Source of the DNA: Conexibacter sp.
GTDB lineage: Bacteria; Actinomycetota; Thermoleophilia; Solirubrobacterales; Solirubrobacteraceae
NCBI GenBank assembly: GCA_025964295.1
Contig: JAOPZD010000368.1
Location: 1 to 12,662 of the forward strand
Reading direction: 5' to 3'
Length of the DNA: 12,662 nucleotides
Part shown: one piece after another, positions 1-6,390 of the stretch
Numbering within the stretch: the stretch's first letter is position 1
Layout of the letters: every line of letters starts with the position of its first letter
The notes under the pieces: generated by a model
Told to the model about the DNA's origin: nothing
Databases searched by the model: none
Seen by the model: only the letters and a program-made list of their open reading frames with translations
Position numbers and translations under genes: made by a program

Positions 1-1
1 C

Positions 2-343
2 ATGGCTGGTACTGGTGCAGCGACCGGGCGGGGCGCCGCCAGGACACCCGTGGCACGCCGCGCCGATGTGCGCATCCTTGCCGCCGAGACGAAGCACTCG
101 TCCAGGACGACCGAGTTCTATGCCTACATCGCGGCGACGATCGGCGTCCTCGTGGCGGGCCTGGTCACGAAGGCCGGCGACGGCCACGACGACCGTCTCA
201 CCGCTGCCGACACGTGGTTGATCGTGGGCATCCTGACGGCGGGGTACATGGTGAGCCGCGGCCTTGCGAAGGCCGGGAACGCCGCGCCGTGGGAGGAGGG
301 CGAGCCAGCCACCGACGCCGAGGGTGCGCGATTCGACCGGTAG
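2..343 (+). CDS. Small two-helix membrane protein, conserved hypothetical
   Basis: A 113-residue protein of unknown function. An Ala/Gly/Arg-rich, probably disordered N-terminus (1-36) is followed by two predicted membrane helices, about residues 39-57 and 71-88, joined by a short polar loop containing GDGHDD. The second helix ends in GYMVSRGLAKAG, which resembles small actinobacterial membrane proteins I have seen annotated only as hypothetical. The C-terminal tail is acidic. The ATG lies one base from the window edge, so neither the upstream region nor the true start can be judged; the frame may extend further left. It converges on the lactonase gene and shares no promoter or operator with the catabolic cluster, so I infer it is a housekeeping neighbour. 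The reading frame looks real from its membrane-helix pattern and codon bias; the function is unassigned. Confidence 0.6.
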   Translation: MAGTGAATGRGAARTPVARRADVRILAAETKHSSRTTEFYAYIAATIGVLVAGLVTKAGDGHDDRLTAADTWLIVGILTAGYMVSRGLAKAGNAAPWEEGEPATDAEGARFDR

Positions 344-353
344 TGCAGCTCGA

Positions 354-374
354 GCCTGCGACCGTGGAGCAGGC
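354..374. terminator. Possible hairpin between convergent genes
   Basis: GCCTGC (354-359) can pair with GCAGGC (369-374) across a 9-nt loop, a 6-bp GC-only stem. It lies in the 42-bp gap between the convergent stops of the membrane-protein gene and the lactonase gene, where a bidirectional terminator would be expected. There is no T-tract on either side, and such stems are common by chance at this GC content, so this is a weak call. Confidence 0.25.
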
Positions 375-385
375 CGGCCGGAGCG

Positions 386-1240
386 CTACCCGGCGAAGGG
401 CGTCGCCGGCCGTCCGCGCGCGCCGGGCCGCACGCGAAACACGCCTCCCGCCTGTGGCTGGGCTTCCAGCTGCTGCGGCGTCAGGTCGCACCGCGCGGTG
501 GTCACATAGAGGTCACGGAGGTCATCGCCGCCGAACGCGCAGCTCGTCACGAGCGATGCCGGGAGGCGCAGCTCCCCGGCGAGGGTGCCGTCGGGCGTGT
601 AGCGCCGAACCGCCGAACCGGCCCAAACGGCGACCCAGACGTGGCCGTCGAGGTCGACCGTGAGACCATCCGGCTCGCCGTCGGTCTCCGGGAGCTGCGC
701 GAACGGGCGCCGGTTGGAGATGCGGCCGGCAGCGGCGTCGAAGTCGAAGATGTCGATCCGGCCGGTCGCGCTGTCGACGTAATACATTCGCCGATCATCC
801 GGGCTCCAGTCGATCCCGTTGGAAATCGTCACGCCCTCGATCATGGTGTGGACGCGGTGATCGGGATCGAGGCGGTACAGCGTCCCGGCGCCCGGCTCGG
901 CGCCCAGACCCATCGTTCCCGCCCAAAGGCGCCCGGCCGAGTCGCACCGCCCGTCGTTCATGCGCGTCGCCGTGCCGTTGCCGGGCAGGTCGGCGACGAT
1001 CCGCGGCTCCGTCGCCCCGTCGTCGAGGAGCGCGAACGCGCTGCCCACCCCCACCGCGAGGCCGCCGCACGCGCGCGGGACCGCGAAGCCCACGTGCTGT
1101 CGGACGTCGCGCATGTGACCCGTGCCGGTCCGCGGGTCGAACGTGTGGACCCGGCCGCGGTCGATGTCGACCCAGTGCAGCACGCCGCGGCGTGCGTCCC
1201 AGCTGGGACCCTCGCCGAGCACCGCGCGAGCGTCGACCAC
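386..1240 (-). CDS. SMP-30/gluconolactonase/regucalcin-family lactonase
   Basis: A 284-residue six-bladed beta-propeller sugar lactonase, expected to hydrolyse an aldono-lactone to its acid with a divalent metal in the cytoplasm. The family signatures are in order: LGEGPSWD (E10, metal ligand), RMNDG (R93 and N95, substrate contacts), SNGIDWSPD (N141, metal ligand) and EPDGLTVD (D191, metal ligand). These correspond to E18, R101, N103, N154 and D204 of mammalian SMP30 as I recall them. The length is normal for the family. The start is GTG at 1240; no other usable in-frame start lies between it and the promoter, and a purine-rich AGGAAAAGGA sits about 17 nt upstream, rather far for a ribosome site. 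It is divergent from iclR across 51 bp holding the putative operator, so it is probably repressed by that regulator. It likely supplies the lactone-opening step of the pathway encoded to the right; the exact sugar is unknown. Confidence 0.9.
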   Translation of the reverse strand: MVDARAVLGEGPSWDARRGVLHWVDIDRGRVHTFDPRTGTGHMRDVRQHVGFAVPRACGGLAVGVGSAFALLDDGATEPRIVADLPGNGTATRMNDGRCDSAGRLWAGTMGLGAEPGAGTLYRLDPDHRVHTMIEGVTISNGIDWSPDDRRMYYVDSATGRIDIFDFDAAAGRISNRRPFAQLPETDGEPDGLTVDLDGHVWVAVWAGSAVRRYTPDGTLAGELRLPASLVTSCAFGGDDLRDLYVTTARCDLTPQQLEAQPQAGGVFRVRPGARGRPATPFAG

Positions 1241-1255
1241 GAGCTCAGGACGGGT

Positions 1256-1279
1256 GTTCCTTTTCCTGAACAGGGGTTC
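1256..1279 (-). promoter_or_regulatory. Putative IclR operator, copy A
   Basis: Read on the minus strand, this is GAAC-N4-GTTC-N8-GAAC, with spacers CCCT and AGGAAAAG. GAAC-N4-GTTC (1268-1279) and GTTC-N8-GAAC (1256-1271) are two overlapping dyads whose centres are 10 bp apart. The site lies between the divergent lactonase and iclR genes. It overlaps the expected transcription start of the lactonase gene and the spacer/-35 region of iclR, so binding could repress both. The same pattern recurs at 2201-2224 and 8027-8050. Assignment to the adjacent IclR protein is inference from position and recurrence. Confidence 0.7.
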
Positions 1280-1294
1280 TAGGCTACGGGAATG
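1280..1294 (+). promoter_or_regulatory. -10 box and probable leaderless start of iclR
   Basis: TAGGCT (1280-1285) lies exactly 6 nt before the ATG at 1292. In actinobacteria this spacing places the first transcribed base at or next to the start codon, giving a leaderless mRNA. No Shine-Dalgarno sequence precedes the ATG, which agrees. The putative operator ends at 1279, directly against the -10 box. Confidence 0.5.
1281..1286 (-). promoter_or_regulatory. -10 box (TAGCCT) of the lactonase promoter
   Basis: On the minus strand this reads TAGCCT, matching the TANNNT -10 consensus, and the operator copy begins 2 nt downstream. No convincing -35 hexamer is visible at 16-18 bp. On the plus strand the same bases form TAGGCT (1280-1285), the likely -10 of iclR, so the two divergent promoters appear to share one nearly symmetric element. 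Confidence 0.5.
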
Positions 1295-2083
1295 GCACCT
1301 TCCTCACCGGGGCGGTCGGACGCGGGACCAGAAAGCCGCTACTTCGTCCCCGCGGTCGGTCGCGCACTCCAGATCGTCGAGCACCTGGCATCCACGGGCG
1401 AGCCGCTGGGCGTCAGCGGCATCGCCCGCGCGCTCGAGATGCCGAAGTCCTCCTGCTTCAGCATCCTGTCGACGCTCGAGAGCGCGGGGTACGTGCGCCG
1501 CCACCCCGACCAGAGCTGGTCCCTCACGTTGAAGGTCGTCTCGGTGGGCGCGCAGGCCGGCCGCAACGTCGATGTCCTCTCGTTCGCCAAGCCGGTGCTC
1601 GAGCAGCTGGCTCGCGCGACCGGGATGCCGGCGCACCTGGCGCTCCTCGACCAGGCCGGCGTCATCTACGCCGACAAGGTCGAGGCCCCCGGCTTCATCC
1701 GCTTCGAAACCTACCCCGGCAAGCGCGCCTCTCTGCACCTGACCGCGCTGGCTCGTGCGATCGTCGCGCACCTCCCACGCCACGAGCTGGATCGCCTGAT
1801 GAGCCGCTACCGATTCACCGGCGGCACGCCGCAGGCCGCCCGAAGCCGTGCCGACTTCGACGCGCGCCTCGAGGAGACGCGCCGGCGCGGCTACGCGTAC
1901 GAGCAGGAGGAGGAGACCGCGAACGTCTCGTGCATCGCGGCACCGGTCTTCGACGGAACCGAGCGGGTCCTCGCCGCAGTGGGGGTCACGGGACTGGCGA
2001 CGCAGGTACGACCGGAAATGGTCGACGACCTTGGGGAGCGGGTGGCCGTCGCCGCCCGCGAGCTGGGCGAGCTCCTCGGCTGA
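1292..2083 (+). CDS. IclR-family transcriptional regulator
   Basis: A 263-residue DNA-binding regulator, probably the ligand-responsive repressor of this cluster. An N-terminal tail of about 16 residues is followed by the IclR winged helix-turn-helix (about 17-77). It has the typical ALQIVEHLA first helix, GVSGIARALEMPKSS for helix 2, the turn and the start of the recognition helix (recognition helix about 51-63), and a wing ending YVRRHPDQSWSLT. The GAF-like effector domain occupies about 83-260. Family members bind DNA as dimers or tetramers and respond to small carboxylic acids; KdgR, which senses 2-keto-3-deoxygluconate, belongs here. The ATG follows a -10 box by 6 nt, suggesting a leaderless transcript. 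A repeated GAAC/GTTC element at its own promoter and at the two downstream promoters is its likely operator. The inducer is unknown; a 2-keto-3-deoxy acid or the imported substrate would fit. Confidence 0.93.
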   Translation: MAPSSPGRSDAGPESRYFVPAVGRALQIVEHLASTGEPLGVSGIARALEMPKSSCFSILSTLESAGYVRRHPDQSWSLTLKVVSVGAQAGRNVDVLSFAKPVLEQLARATGMPAHLALLDQAGVIYADKVEAPGFIRFETYPGKRASLHLTALARAIVAHLPRHELDRLMSRYRFTGGTPQAARSRADFDARLEETRRRGYAYEQEEETANVSCIAAPVFDGTERVLAAVGVTGLATQVRPEMVDDLGERVAVAARELGELLG

Positions 2084-2160
2084 TCGGGAGGGGGTGAGGC
2101 GACAGCCCCGGGCGGCCAGGCTGCTGCGACGGGCGCTCCCCACGTCTCGTCCACTGCACG

Positions 2161-2189
2161 TTGAACCGTCCGGACCCAACTGCTAGCGT
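2161..2189 (+). promoter_or_regulatory. Promoter of the kinase-led catabolic operon
   Basis: TTGAAC (2161-2166) and TAGCGT (2184-2189) are separated by 17 bp, a good fit to a housekeeping sigma promoter. Transcription would start near 2196, and the operator copy at 2201-2224 lies immediately after. The rest of the 132-bp gap after iclR shows nothing else I can support. Confidence 0.6.
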
Positions 2190-2200
2190 GGCGGCATGTT

Positions 2201-2224
2201 GAACGGGCGTTCCGAATGCTGAAC
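2201..2224 (+). promoter_or_regulatory. Putative IclR operator, copy B
   Basis: GAAC-N4-GTTC-N8-GAAC on the plus strand, with spacers GGGC and CGAATGCT. It lies about 5 to 29 nt downstream of the inferred transcription start of the seven-gene operon and overlaps the first candidate start codon of the kinase (2216). A bound repressor here would block initiation or early elongation. Confidence 0.7.
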
Positions 2225-3205
2225 AGGCCGCAGACGGGACGTCATGCGGTCGTGGCCCTCGGCGAAGCCATGTTGCGGCTGACCACGCGCCTCGGCGACC
2301 GCCTGGAGCAGGCCGGTGACCTGGAGGTCCAGGTCGCGGGCTCCGAGGCGAACGTCGCGGTCGGGCTCGCGCAGCTCGGCGTCGACGTCGCCTGGCTCAG
2401 CCGCCTGCCAGAGACTCCGCTGGGCCGCCGGGTCGCCGCGGACCTCGCCGGCGCCGGCGTCGACGTCGCCCACGTTCGTTGGGCTCCAGCCGACACCCGT
2501 CTCGGCCTCTTCTTCGCCGAGGCCGGCGTCGAGCCCCGCGCCACACGCGTCTGGTACGACCGCCGCGGCTCGGCCTTCACCGAGATGGCGCCGGACGACC
2601 TCGACCCCTGCGTCCTCGCGGGGGCGGCCTGGGCCCTCGTCTCCGGGATCACGCCCGCGCTCGGCCCGATGTCGCACACCATGACCGAGCGCTTCGTCGC
2701 GCAGGCCCGGGCGGAAGGCGCGGCGGTGTGCGTCGACGTCAACTACCGCGCCCAGCTGTGGAGCCCTGCCGAGGCCCGTGCCGCGCTGGAGCCGCTGCTG
2801 CGCCAGGCCGACCTGGTGGTGTGCGCCCGCGCCGACGCCAAGCGCGTCTTCGGCCTCGAGGGCTCCGACGAGGCGATCGCCCGCGCGCTGCGCACATCCT
2901 GCTGCCCGCAGGCCGACGCCCTCGTGCTCACGCTCGGCGAGCGCGGCTGCATCGCGGTCGACGGCGACGGCCCGGCGCTGGTGCAGGCCGCGATCCCGGC
3001 CACGGTCGTCGACCCGTTCGGCGCCGGCGACGCGTTCGTCGCCGGGCTGCTCTGGGGCCTGCTGCGCGGCGACCTGCCGAGCGCACTGGCGCGGGGGACC
3101 GCCGTCGCGGCGCTCAAATGCACGCTGCGCGGCGATCAGGCCCGCGTCGATCCCGCCGAGGCCGAGTCGCTGCTCAGCGACGGGCGCGTGGAGCTGGTCC
3201 GGTGA
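2216..3205 (+). CDS. kdgK: PfkB-family 2-keto-3-deoxy sugar-acid kinase (KDG kinase-like)
   Basis: A ribokinase-fold kinase (329 residues from this start) that probably phosphorylates a 2-keto-3-deoxy acid such as KDG with ATP. Visible features are the N-terminal VVALGEAMLRL strand, AGSEANVAVGLAQLG (41-55; substrate-binding Gly/Asn), the NYR..LW element (176-182) typical of KDG kinases, and the C-terminal DPFGAGDAF motif (266-274) with catalytic base D272 and its anion hole. The next gene encodes a KDPG-type aldolase overlapping by GTGA, which supports the substrate assignment. The ATG at 2216 lies inside the putative operator and lacks a Shine-Dalgarno. An in-frame GTG at 2252 would begin with VALGEAML, close to where many relatives start, so the true start is uncertain. 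2-keto-3-deoxygalactonate or another epimer is an equally possible substrate. Confidence 0.85.
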   Translation: MLNRPQTGRHAVVALGEAMLRLTTRLGDRLEQAGDLEVQVAGSEANVAVGLAQLGVDVAWLSRLPETPLGRRVAADLAGAGVDVAHVRWAPADTRLGLFFAEAGVEPRATRVWYDRRGSAFTEMAPDDLDPCVLAGAAWALVSGITPALGPMSHTMTERFVAQARAEGAAVCVDVNYRAQLWSPAEARAALEPLLRQADLVVCARADAKRVFGLEGSDEAIARALRTSCCPQADALVLTLGERGCIAVDGDGPALVQAAIPATVVDPFGAGDAFVAGLLWGLLRGDLPSALARGTAVAALKCTLRGDQARVDPAEAESLLSDGRVELVR

Positions 3206-3861
3206 CCGCGGCGGCCGCGACACAGCAGATCCTCGACGCCCGCCTCGTCGCGATCATCCGCCTCGACGACGCCGGTGCGGCGGAGGCCGCGGCGTACGCG
3301 CTCGCCGAGGGCGGCGTCCAGGTTCTGGAGCTCAGCCTGGCCGCGGCCGGCTCGCTCGAGGCCATCCGCCGCGTGGCGGCGGCAGACCTCCCCCTGCTCG
3401 TCGGCGCCGGGACGATCCTCGACGTCCGCGGCGCGGAGGCCGCCGTCGAGGCCGGGGCGGGCTGGCTCGTCTCGCCCGGGCTCGACGCCGCCACCGTCGC
3501 CTGGGGCCGCGAGCAGGACGTCCTGCACATCCCCGGCGCCCTGACGCCGACCGAGGTCATGAGCGCGCGGCAGGCGGGCGCGGGCCTCATCAAGCTCTTC
3601 CCGGCGGCAGTCGTCGGCCCACGGTACGTCCGCGACCTCCGCGGGCCCTTCCCGGACCTGCAGCTGGTCCCGACCGGCGGCGTCGACGCGAGCAACATGA
3701 AGGCCTTCCTCGACGCCGGCGCCGCCGCGGTCGCCCTGGGCTCCTCGCTCGTCAGCGCGGCGTCCGCAGCCGATCCCGAACTTCTTGCGCAGGCCGCTGG
3801 CCGGATGCGCGAGGCCGTTGACCCCATGACACCCATGAAGGAGGGCCACCCGTGCCCGTAG
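3202..3861 (+). CDS. eda: KDPG/KHG-type class I aldolase
   Basis: A 219-residue Schiff-base aldolase expected to split 2-keto-3-deoxy-6-phosphogluconate (or the galactonate epimer) into pyruvate and glyceraldehyde 3-phosphate. Visible features are the early strand AIIRLDD, VLELSL (E43, general base position), LLVGAGTILD (65-74), SPGLD, IPGALTPTE, and GLIKLFPAA with Schiff-base lysine K131, then VPTGGV before the phosphate-binding end. The length is normal. The start is GTG at 3202, overlapping the kinase stop as GTGA. An upstream extension of this frame from about 2479 is only a shadow inside the kinase gene. Where E. coli Eda has EVTLRT, this protein has ELSLAA, a mild difference near the substrate. 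Together with the kinase it completes an Entner-Doudoroff-like lower pathway. Confidence 0.9.
   Translation: MTAAAATQQILDARLVAIIRLDDAGAAEAAAYALAEGGVQVLELSLAAAGSLEAIRRVAAADLPLLVGAGTILDVRGAEAAVEAGAGWLVSPGLDAATVAWGREQDVLHIPGALTPTEVMSARQAGAGLIKLFPAAVVGPRYVRDLRGPFPDLQLVPTGGVDASNMKAFLDAGAAAVALGSSLVSAASAADPELLAQAAGRMREAVDPMTPMKEGHPCP
3838..3845 (+). promoter_or_regulatory. Strong ribosome binding site for the DapA-like gene
   Basis: AAGGAGGG lies 6 nt before the GTG at 3852, inside the 3' end of the aldolase gene. It is the best Shine-Dalgarno in the seven-gene operon and fixes the GTG start. It suggests this gene can be translated independently of the preceding one. Confidence 0.7.
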
Positions 3862-4766
3862 AGGGGATTCTCCCCGTCATCCCGACGCCCATCCGCGACG
3901 GCAAGTTCGACCGTGCAAGCTTCGAGCGCCTGCTTGAACACATGCTGCCGCATGTGGATGGCTACACGTTGCTCGGCAGTACGGGCGAAGCCCCATCGAT
4001 GACCACGGGGCAACGGCAGGAGATCGCCGAGTTCGCGCTGGCCGCCACGCCGGCCGACAAGGCGGTCGTCGTCGGCGTGACCCACACCAGCATCACCGAC
4101 GCGCTGGCCGTCGCGAACCACGCCCAGGAGCACGGCGCCGCCGGCGTCCTATGCGCGTCGCCGTACTACTTCGCCAACAGCGCGTCGGGCATCCGGTCCT
4201 ACCTCACCGAGCTCGACCGCATCCTCGAGGTCGACCTCGTCTTCTACGACAACCCCGCGGCCACGAAGACCAACATCAAGGCCGGAGACCCGATCGGCTG
4301 GGCCGAGCACGTCGGCAGCCTGAAGGCGGTCAAGCTGACCGATCACGACCTCACCAAGATCGAAGCCTGGCAGAGCGCCGGCCTGCGCGTCTTCGGCGGC
4401 GACGATCCAATCGCCTTCCGCTACATCGCCGCGGGCGTCGACGGCATGATGATCATCGCCCCGGCGCTGTGCCCCGAGCCCTTCCGCCGCGTCTGGGACC
4501 ACGCCCGCCAAGGCGACCTCGAGGCGGCGTTCGGCGTCTTCTCCACGGAGATCGCCCCGGTGCTGCACGTCTTCGGCATCGGCGACGAGATCGCCACCAC
4601 CAAGGAGATCTTCGGCCAGCGTGGGCTGTTCGACTCCGCCGAGCTGCTGCCGCCGCTGGAGCAGGTCACGCCCGAGCGGCGCAAGCTGCTGGCGATCGCC
4701 GACGACCTCGTGCGCGTCCAGACCGAGAAGCGCCGGGCGGTCGCGGCCGCGGAGGGCGTCCGATGA
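3852..4766 (+). CDS. Dihydrodipicolinate synthase/N-acetylneuraminate lyase family aldolase or dehydratase
   Basis: A 304-residue class I TIM-barrel lyase of the DapA/NAL superfamily, acting on a 2-keto acid through a Schiff base. Visible features are LPVIPTP near the N-terminus, GYTLLGSTGE (37-46; pyruvate carboxylate-binding loop, S43/T44), SPYYF (103-107), FYDNP with the catalytic tyrosine Y132, and KAVKLTD with Schiff-base lysine K161. The arginine that follows the tyrosine motif in true DapA (Y-N-x-P-x-R-T-G) is absent here (Y-D-N-P-A-A-T-K). A lysine-biosynthesis role is therefore unlikely, and KDG aldolase or a related sugar-acid lyase or dehydratase is more plausible. The start is GTG at 3852 with a strong Shine-Dalgarno, overlapping the preceding stop by 10 bp. 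It sits beside a kinase/KDPG-aldolase pair, so it may provide a second, non-phosphorylative branch. Hydratase-aldolases of aromatic pathways belong to the same superfamily. Confidence 0.85.
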   Translation: MPVEGILPVIPTPIRDGKFDRASFERLLEHMLPHVDGYTLLGSTGEAPSMTTGQRQEIAEFALAATPADKAVVVGVTHTSITDALAVANHAQEHGAAGVLCASPYYFANSASGIRSYLTELDRILEVDLVFYDNPAATKTNIKAGDPIGWAEHVGSLKAVKLTDHDLTKIEAWQSAGLRVFGGDDPIAFRYIAAGVDGMMIIAPALCPEPFRRVWDHARQGDLEAAFGVFSTEIAPVLHVFGIGDEIATTKEIFGQRGLFDSAELLPPLEQVTPERRKLLAIADDLVRVQTEKRRAVAAAEGVR

Positions 4767-5251
4767 CGCGCATGGAGATCGCCGTGCCGGCGACGGGCGC
4801 GCGGGCCGTCGCGCGACTCTACGACGAGTACTGCCCCAAGACGATCGCGGCGCTGAAGAGCTCCCTGCCCTACACGGGACCGGGCCTGCACGCCATCCGC
4901 GCCGGGCGCGAGGTGTTCACGCTGATCCCGGGGCCGGACGTCGACCCCGGCGCCGAGAACCAGAGCGTCTTCCCGGCGCCGGGCGACCTCTACCTGTTCC
5001 ATCAGCACGAGGGCTATCGCCCGATGGACGTGCCGAAGCGGTTCCGCGCGGACGCGACCACGAGCGAGTACTGGCACATCGCCATCTGGTACGGCCGCGA
5101 CTCGCTGCCGATGTCGCCGACGGGGCTGTACCCGGCCAACCACTTCGGCGAGATCATCGAGGGGCTCGAGGAGCTCGCCGACGCCTGCGAGAGCATCCGC
5201 TTCGACGGCGTCAAGGACATCACCTACCGGATCCTCGAGGACTCCGAGTGA
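4763..5251 (+). CDS. DUF3830-like cyclophilin-fold protein
   Basis: A 162-residue cytoplasmic protein without signal peptide or membrane helix. The start is ATG at 4763, overlapping the previous stop as ATGA. The pattern of an N-terminal strand, then VARLYDEYCPKTIAALKSSLP, GLHAIRAGREVF, and later FPAPGDLYLF and HIAIWYGR resembles the DUF3830 cyclophilin-like family. In that family a P-x-T-x-x-x-L-x-x-L-P helix and an E-N-x-x-x-P-x-P-G-D segment recur. This assignment is from memory of the pattern, not from a search. There are no obvious catalytic residues beyond conserved polar ones, and prolyl isomerase activity cannot be assumed. It is co-transcribed and translationally coupled to the sugar-acid dehydratase gene, so a role in the pathway is likely, for example as an isomerase, lactone or enol-handling enzyme, or binding protein. 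The function is unknown. Confidence 0.65.
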   Translation: MTRMEIAVPATGARAVARLYDEYCPKTIAALKSSLPYTGPGLHAIRAGREVFTLIPGPDVDPGAENQSVFPAPGDLYLFHQHEGYRPMDVPKRFRADATTSEYWHIAIWYGRDSLPMSPTGLYPANHFGEIIEGLEELADACESIRFDGVKDITYRILEDSE

Positions 5252-6390
5252 AGATCACCGACATCGAAGTCCTCGTCGTCGAGGCCCCGGGCGACTACGG
5301 CACGCACTCCGACGGCACGGAGTCGCACGGGCCGAAGCGCACCTGCGTCCTCGTCGTCACGACCGACGAGGGCATCAGCGGCTATGCCCAGATGGAGACC
5401 CAGCCCCACGTCGTGTCCGCGATCGTCGGGGCGCCCGGCGAGGCGTCAGGCTTCTTCTCCGGGCTGCGGTCGCTGGCCGTCGGCAGCGACCCGATGCAGG
5501 TCGAGGAGCTGTGGGACCGCCTCTACAAGGGCTCGTTCTACTTCGGCCGGCGCGGCGCGGTGCTCCAGGCCATCAGCGGGATCGACATCGCCTGCTGGGA
5601 CATCATCGGCAAGGCGACCGGACTGCCGGTCGCGACGCTGCTGGGCGGCAAGCGCCGCGACGCAGCGGTCGCGTACGCGAGCACGCTGTTCCGCACGACT
5701 CCGACCGGGATGCGGGAGGCGGCCCAGCACTACATCGACGAGGGGTTCCGCGCGGTGAAGTTCGGCTGGGGCCCCTTCGGCGAGGACCTGCGCAAGGACG
5801 TCGCCCTGGTGGAGGCCGCGCGCGAGACGCTGGGCGATGAGCGCGACCTCATGGTCGACGCCGGCTGGCGGCGCCGGCGCACGCTGAAGGACGCCATCCA
5901 GCTCATCAACGCGCTGGAGCCCTCGGCCCCGTTCTGGGTGGAGGAACCCTGCTTCCCCGAGGACTACGACACCTACCGGCGCCTGGGTGAGGCGGTCTCG
6001 ACGCGGATCGCCGCGGGCGAGGCCGAGGCGACGGCGTGGAGTTTCCGCCATCTGGCCGGCTCGGGCATCGACGTGCTGCAGCCGGACCTCTCGCGCTGCG
6101 GGGGCCTGACGATCGCGCGCCGCATCGCCTACCTCGCCGATGAGCTCAACCTGATGATCTGCCCGCACGCGTGGGGCTCGGACCTGCTGACCGCCGCCAC
6201 GCTGCACTTCATCGCCTTCCTGCCGCGCGAGACGTTCCTGGAGTTCAACACGTCGTCGGACCCGCTGAGCCGGTCGCTGGTCGCCGACCCGCTGCGTCTC
6301 GAGGACGGCATGGTGCGCCTGCCGACCGGTCCAGGTCTCGGCGTCGTGCCGGACATGGAGCAGATCCGCGCACTGGCGGTGGCGTTGTGA
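5248..6390 (+). CDS. Enolase-superfamily sugar-acid dehydratase (mandelate racemase subgroup)
   Basis: A 380-residue cytoplasmic enzyme, GTG start overlapping the DUF3830-like stop as GTGA. The N-terminal capping domain (about 1-125) is followed by the TIM barrel. It carries the typical QAISGIDIACWDIIGKATGLPVATLLGG segment (positions 107-134), the second-strand lysine K171 in VKFGWGPFG, metal ligands D204, E232/E233 and E258, and the D280...H307 pair of mandelate-racemase-type enzymes. E332 lies in FLEFN. The Asp-His dyad plus an Mg site is the signature of acid-sugar dehydratases, which form a 2-keto-3-deoxy acid from an aldonate or aldarate. The strand-2 motif is K-F-G rather than the K-x-K of mandelate racemase, so this is probably a dehydratase of its own specificity. 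The neighbouring kinase and aldolase consume such a product. The substrate (gluconate-, galactonate- or deoxy-sugar-type) cannot be read from sequence. Confidence 0.88.
   Translation: MKITDIEVLVVEAPGDYGTHSDGTESHGPKRTCVLVVTTDEGISGYAQMETQPHVVSAIVGAPGEASGFFSGLRSLAVGSDPMQVEELWDRLYKGSFYFGRRGAVLQAISGIDIACWDIIGKATGLPVATLLGGKRRDAAVAYASTLFRTTPTGMREAAQHYIDEGFRAVKFGWGPFGEDLRKDVALVEAARETLGDERDLMVDAGWRRRRTLKDAIQLINALEPSAPFWVEEPCFPEDYDTYRRLGEAVSTRIAAGEAEATAWSFRHLAGSGIDVLQPDLSRCGGLTIARRIAYLADELNLMICPHAWGSDLLTAATLHFIAFLPRETFLEFNTSSDPLSRSLVADPLRLEDGMVRLPTGPGLGVVPDMEQIRALAVAL

Noticed and set aside
2084..2160. Possible terminator hairpin after iclR (CAGCC near 2102 with GGCTG near 2118)
   Set aside because: Only 5 bp of stem with a long GC-rich loop and no T-tract; indistinguishable from chance pairing in this base composition.
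1304..2179. Minus-strand frame opposite iclR
   Set aside because: Biased composition without domains. IclR on the plus strand is complete and well supported.
2479..3201. Leftward extension of the KDPG-aldolase frame
   Set aside because: The sequence is Arg/Pro-rich and low in complexity inside the kinase gene. The aldolase family begins at the GTG at 3202.
2183..3223. Long open frame on the minus strand opposite the kinase gene
   Set aside because: It is rich in Arg/Ala/Gly/His with no recognisable motif. At this GC content long antisense frames are expected, and the plus strand has an intact kinase.
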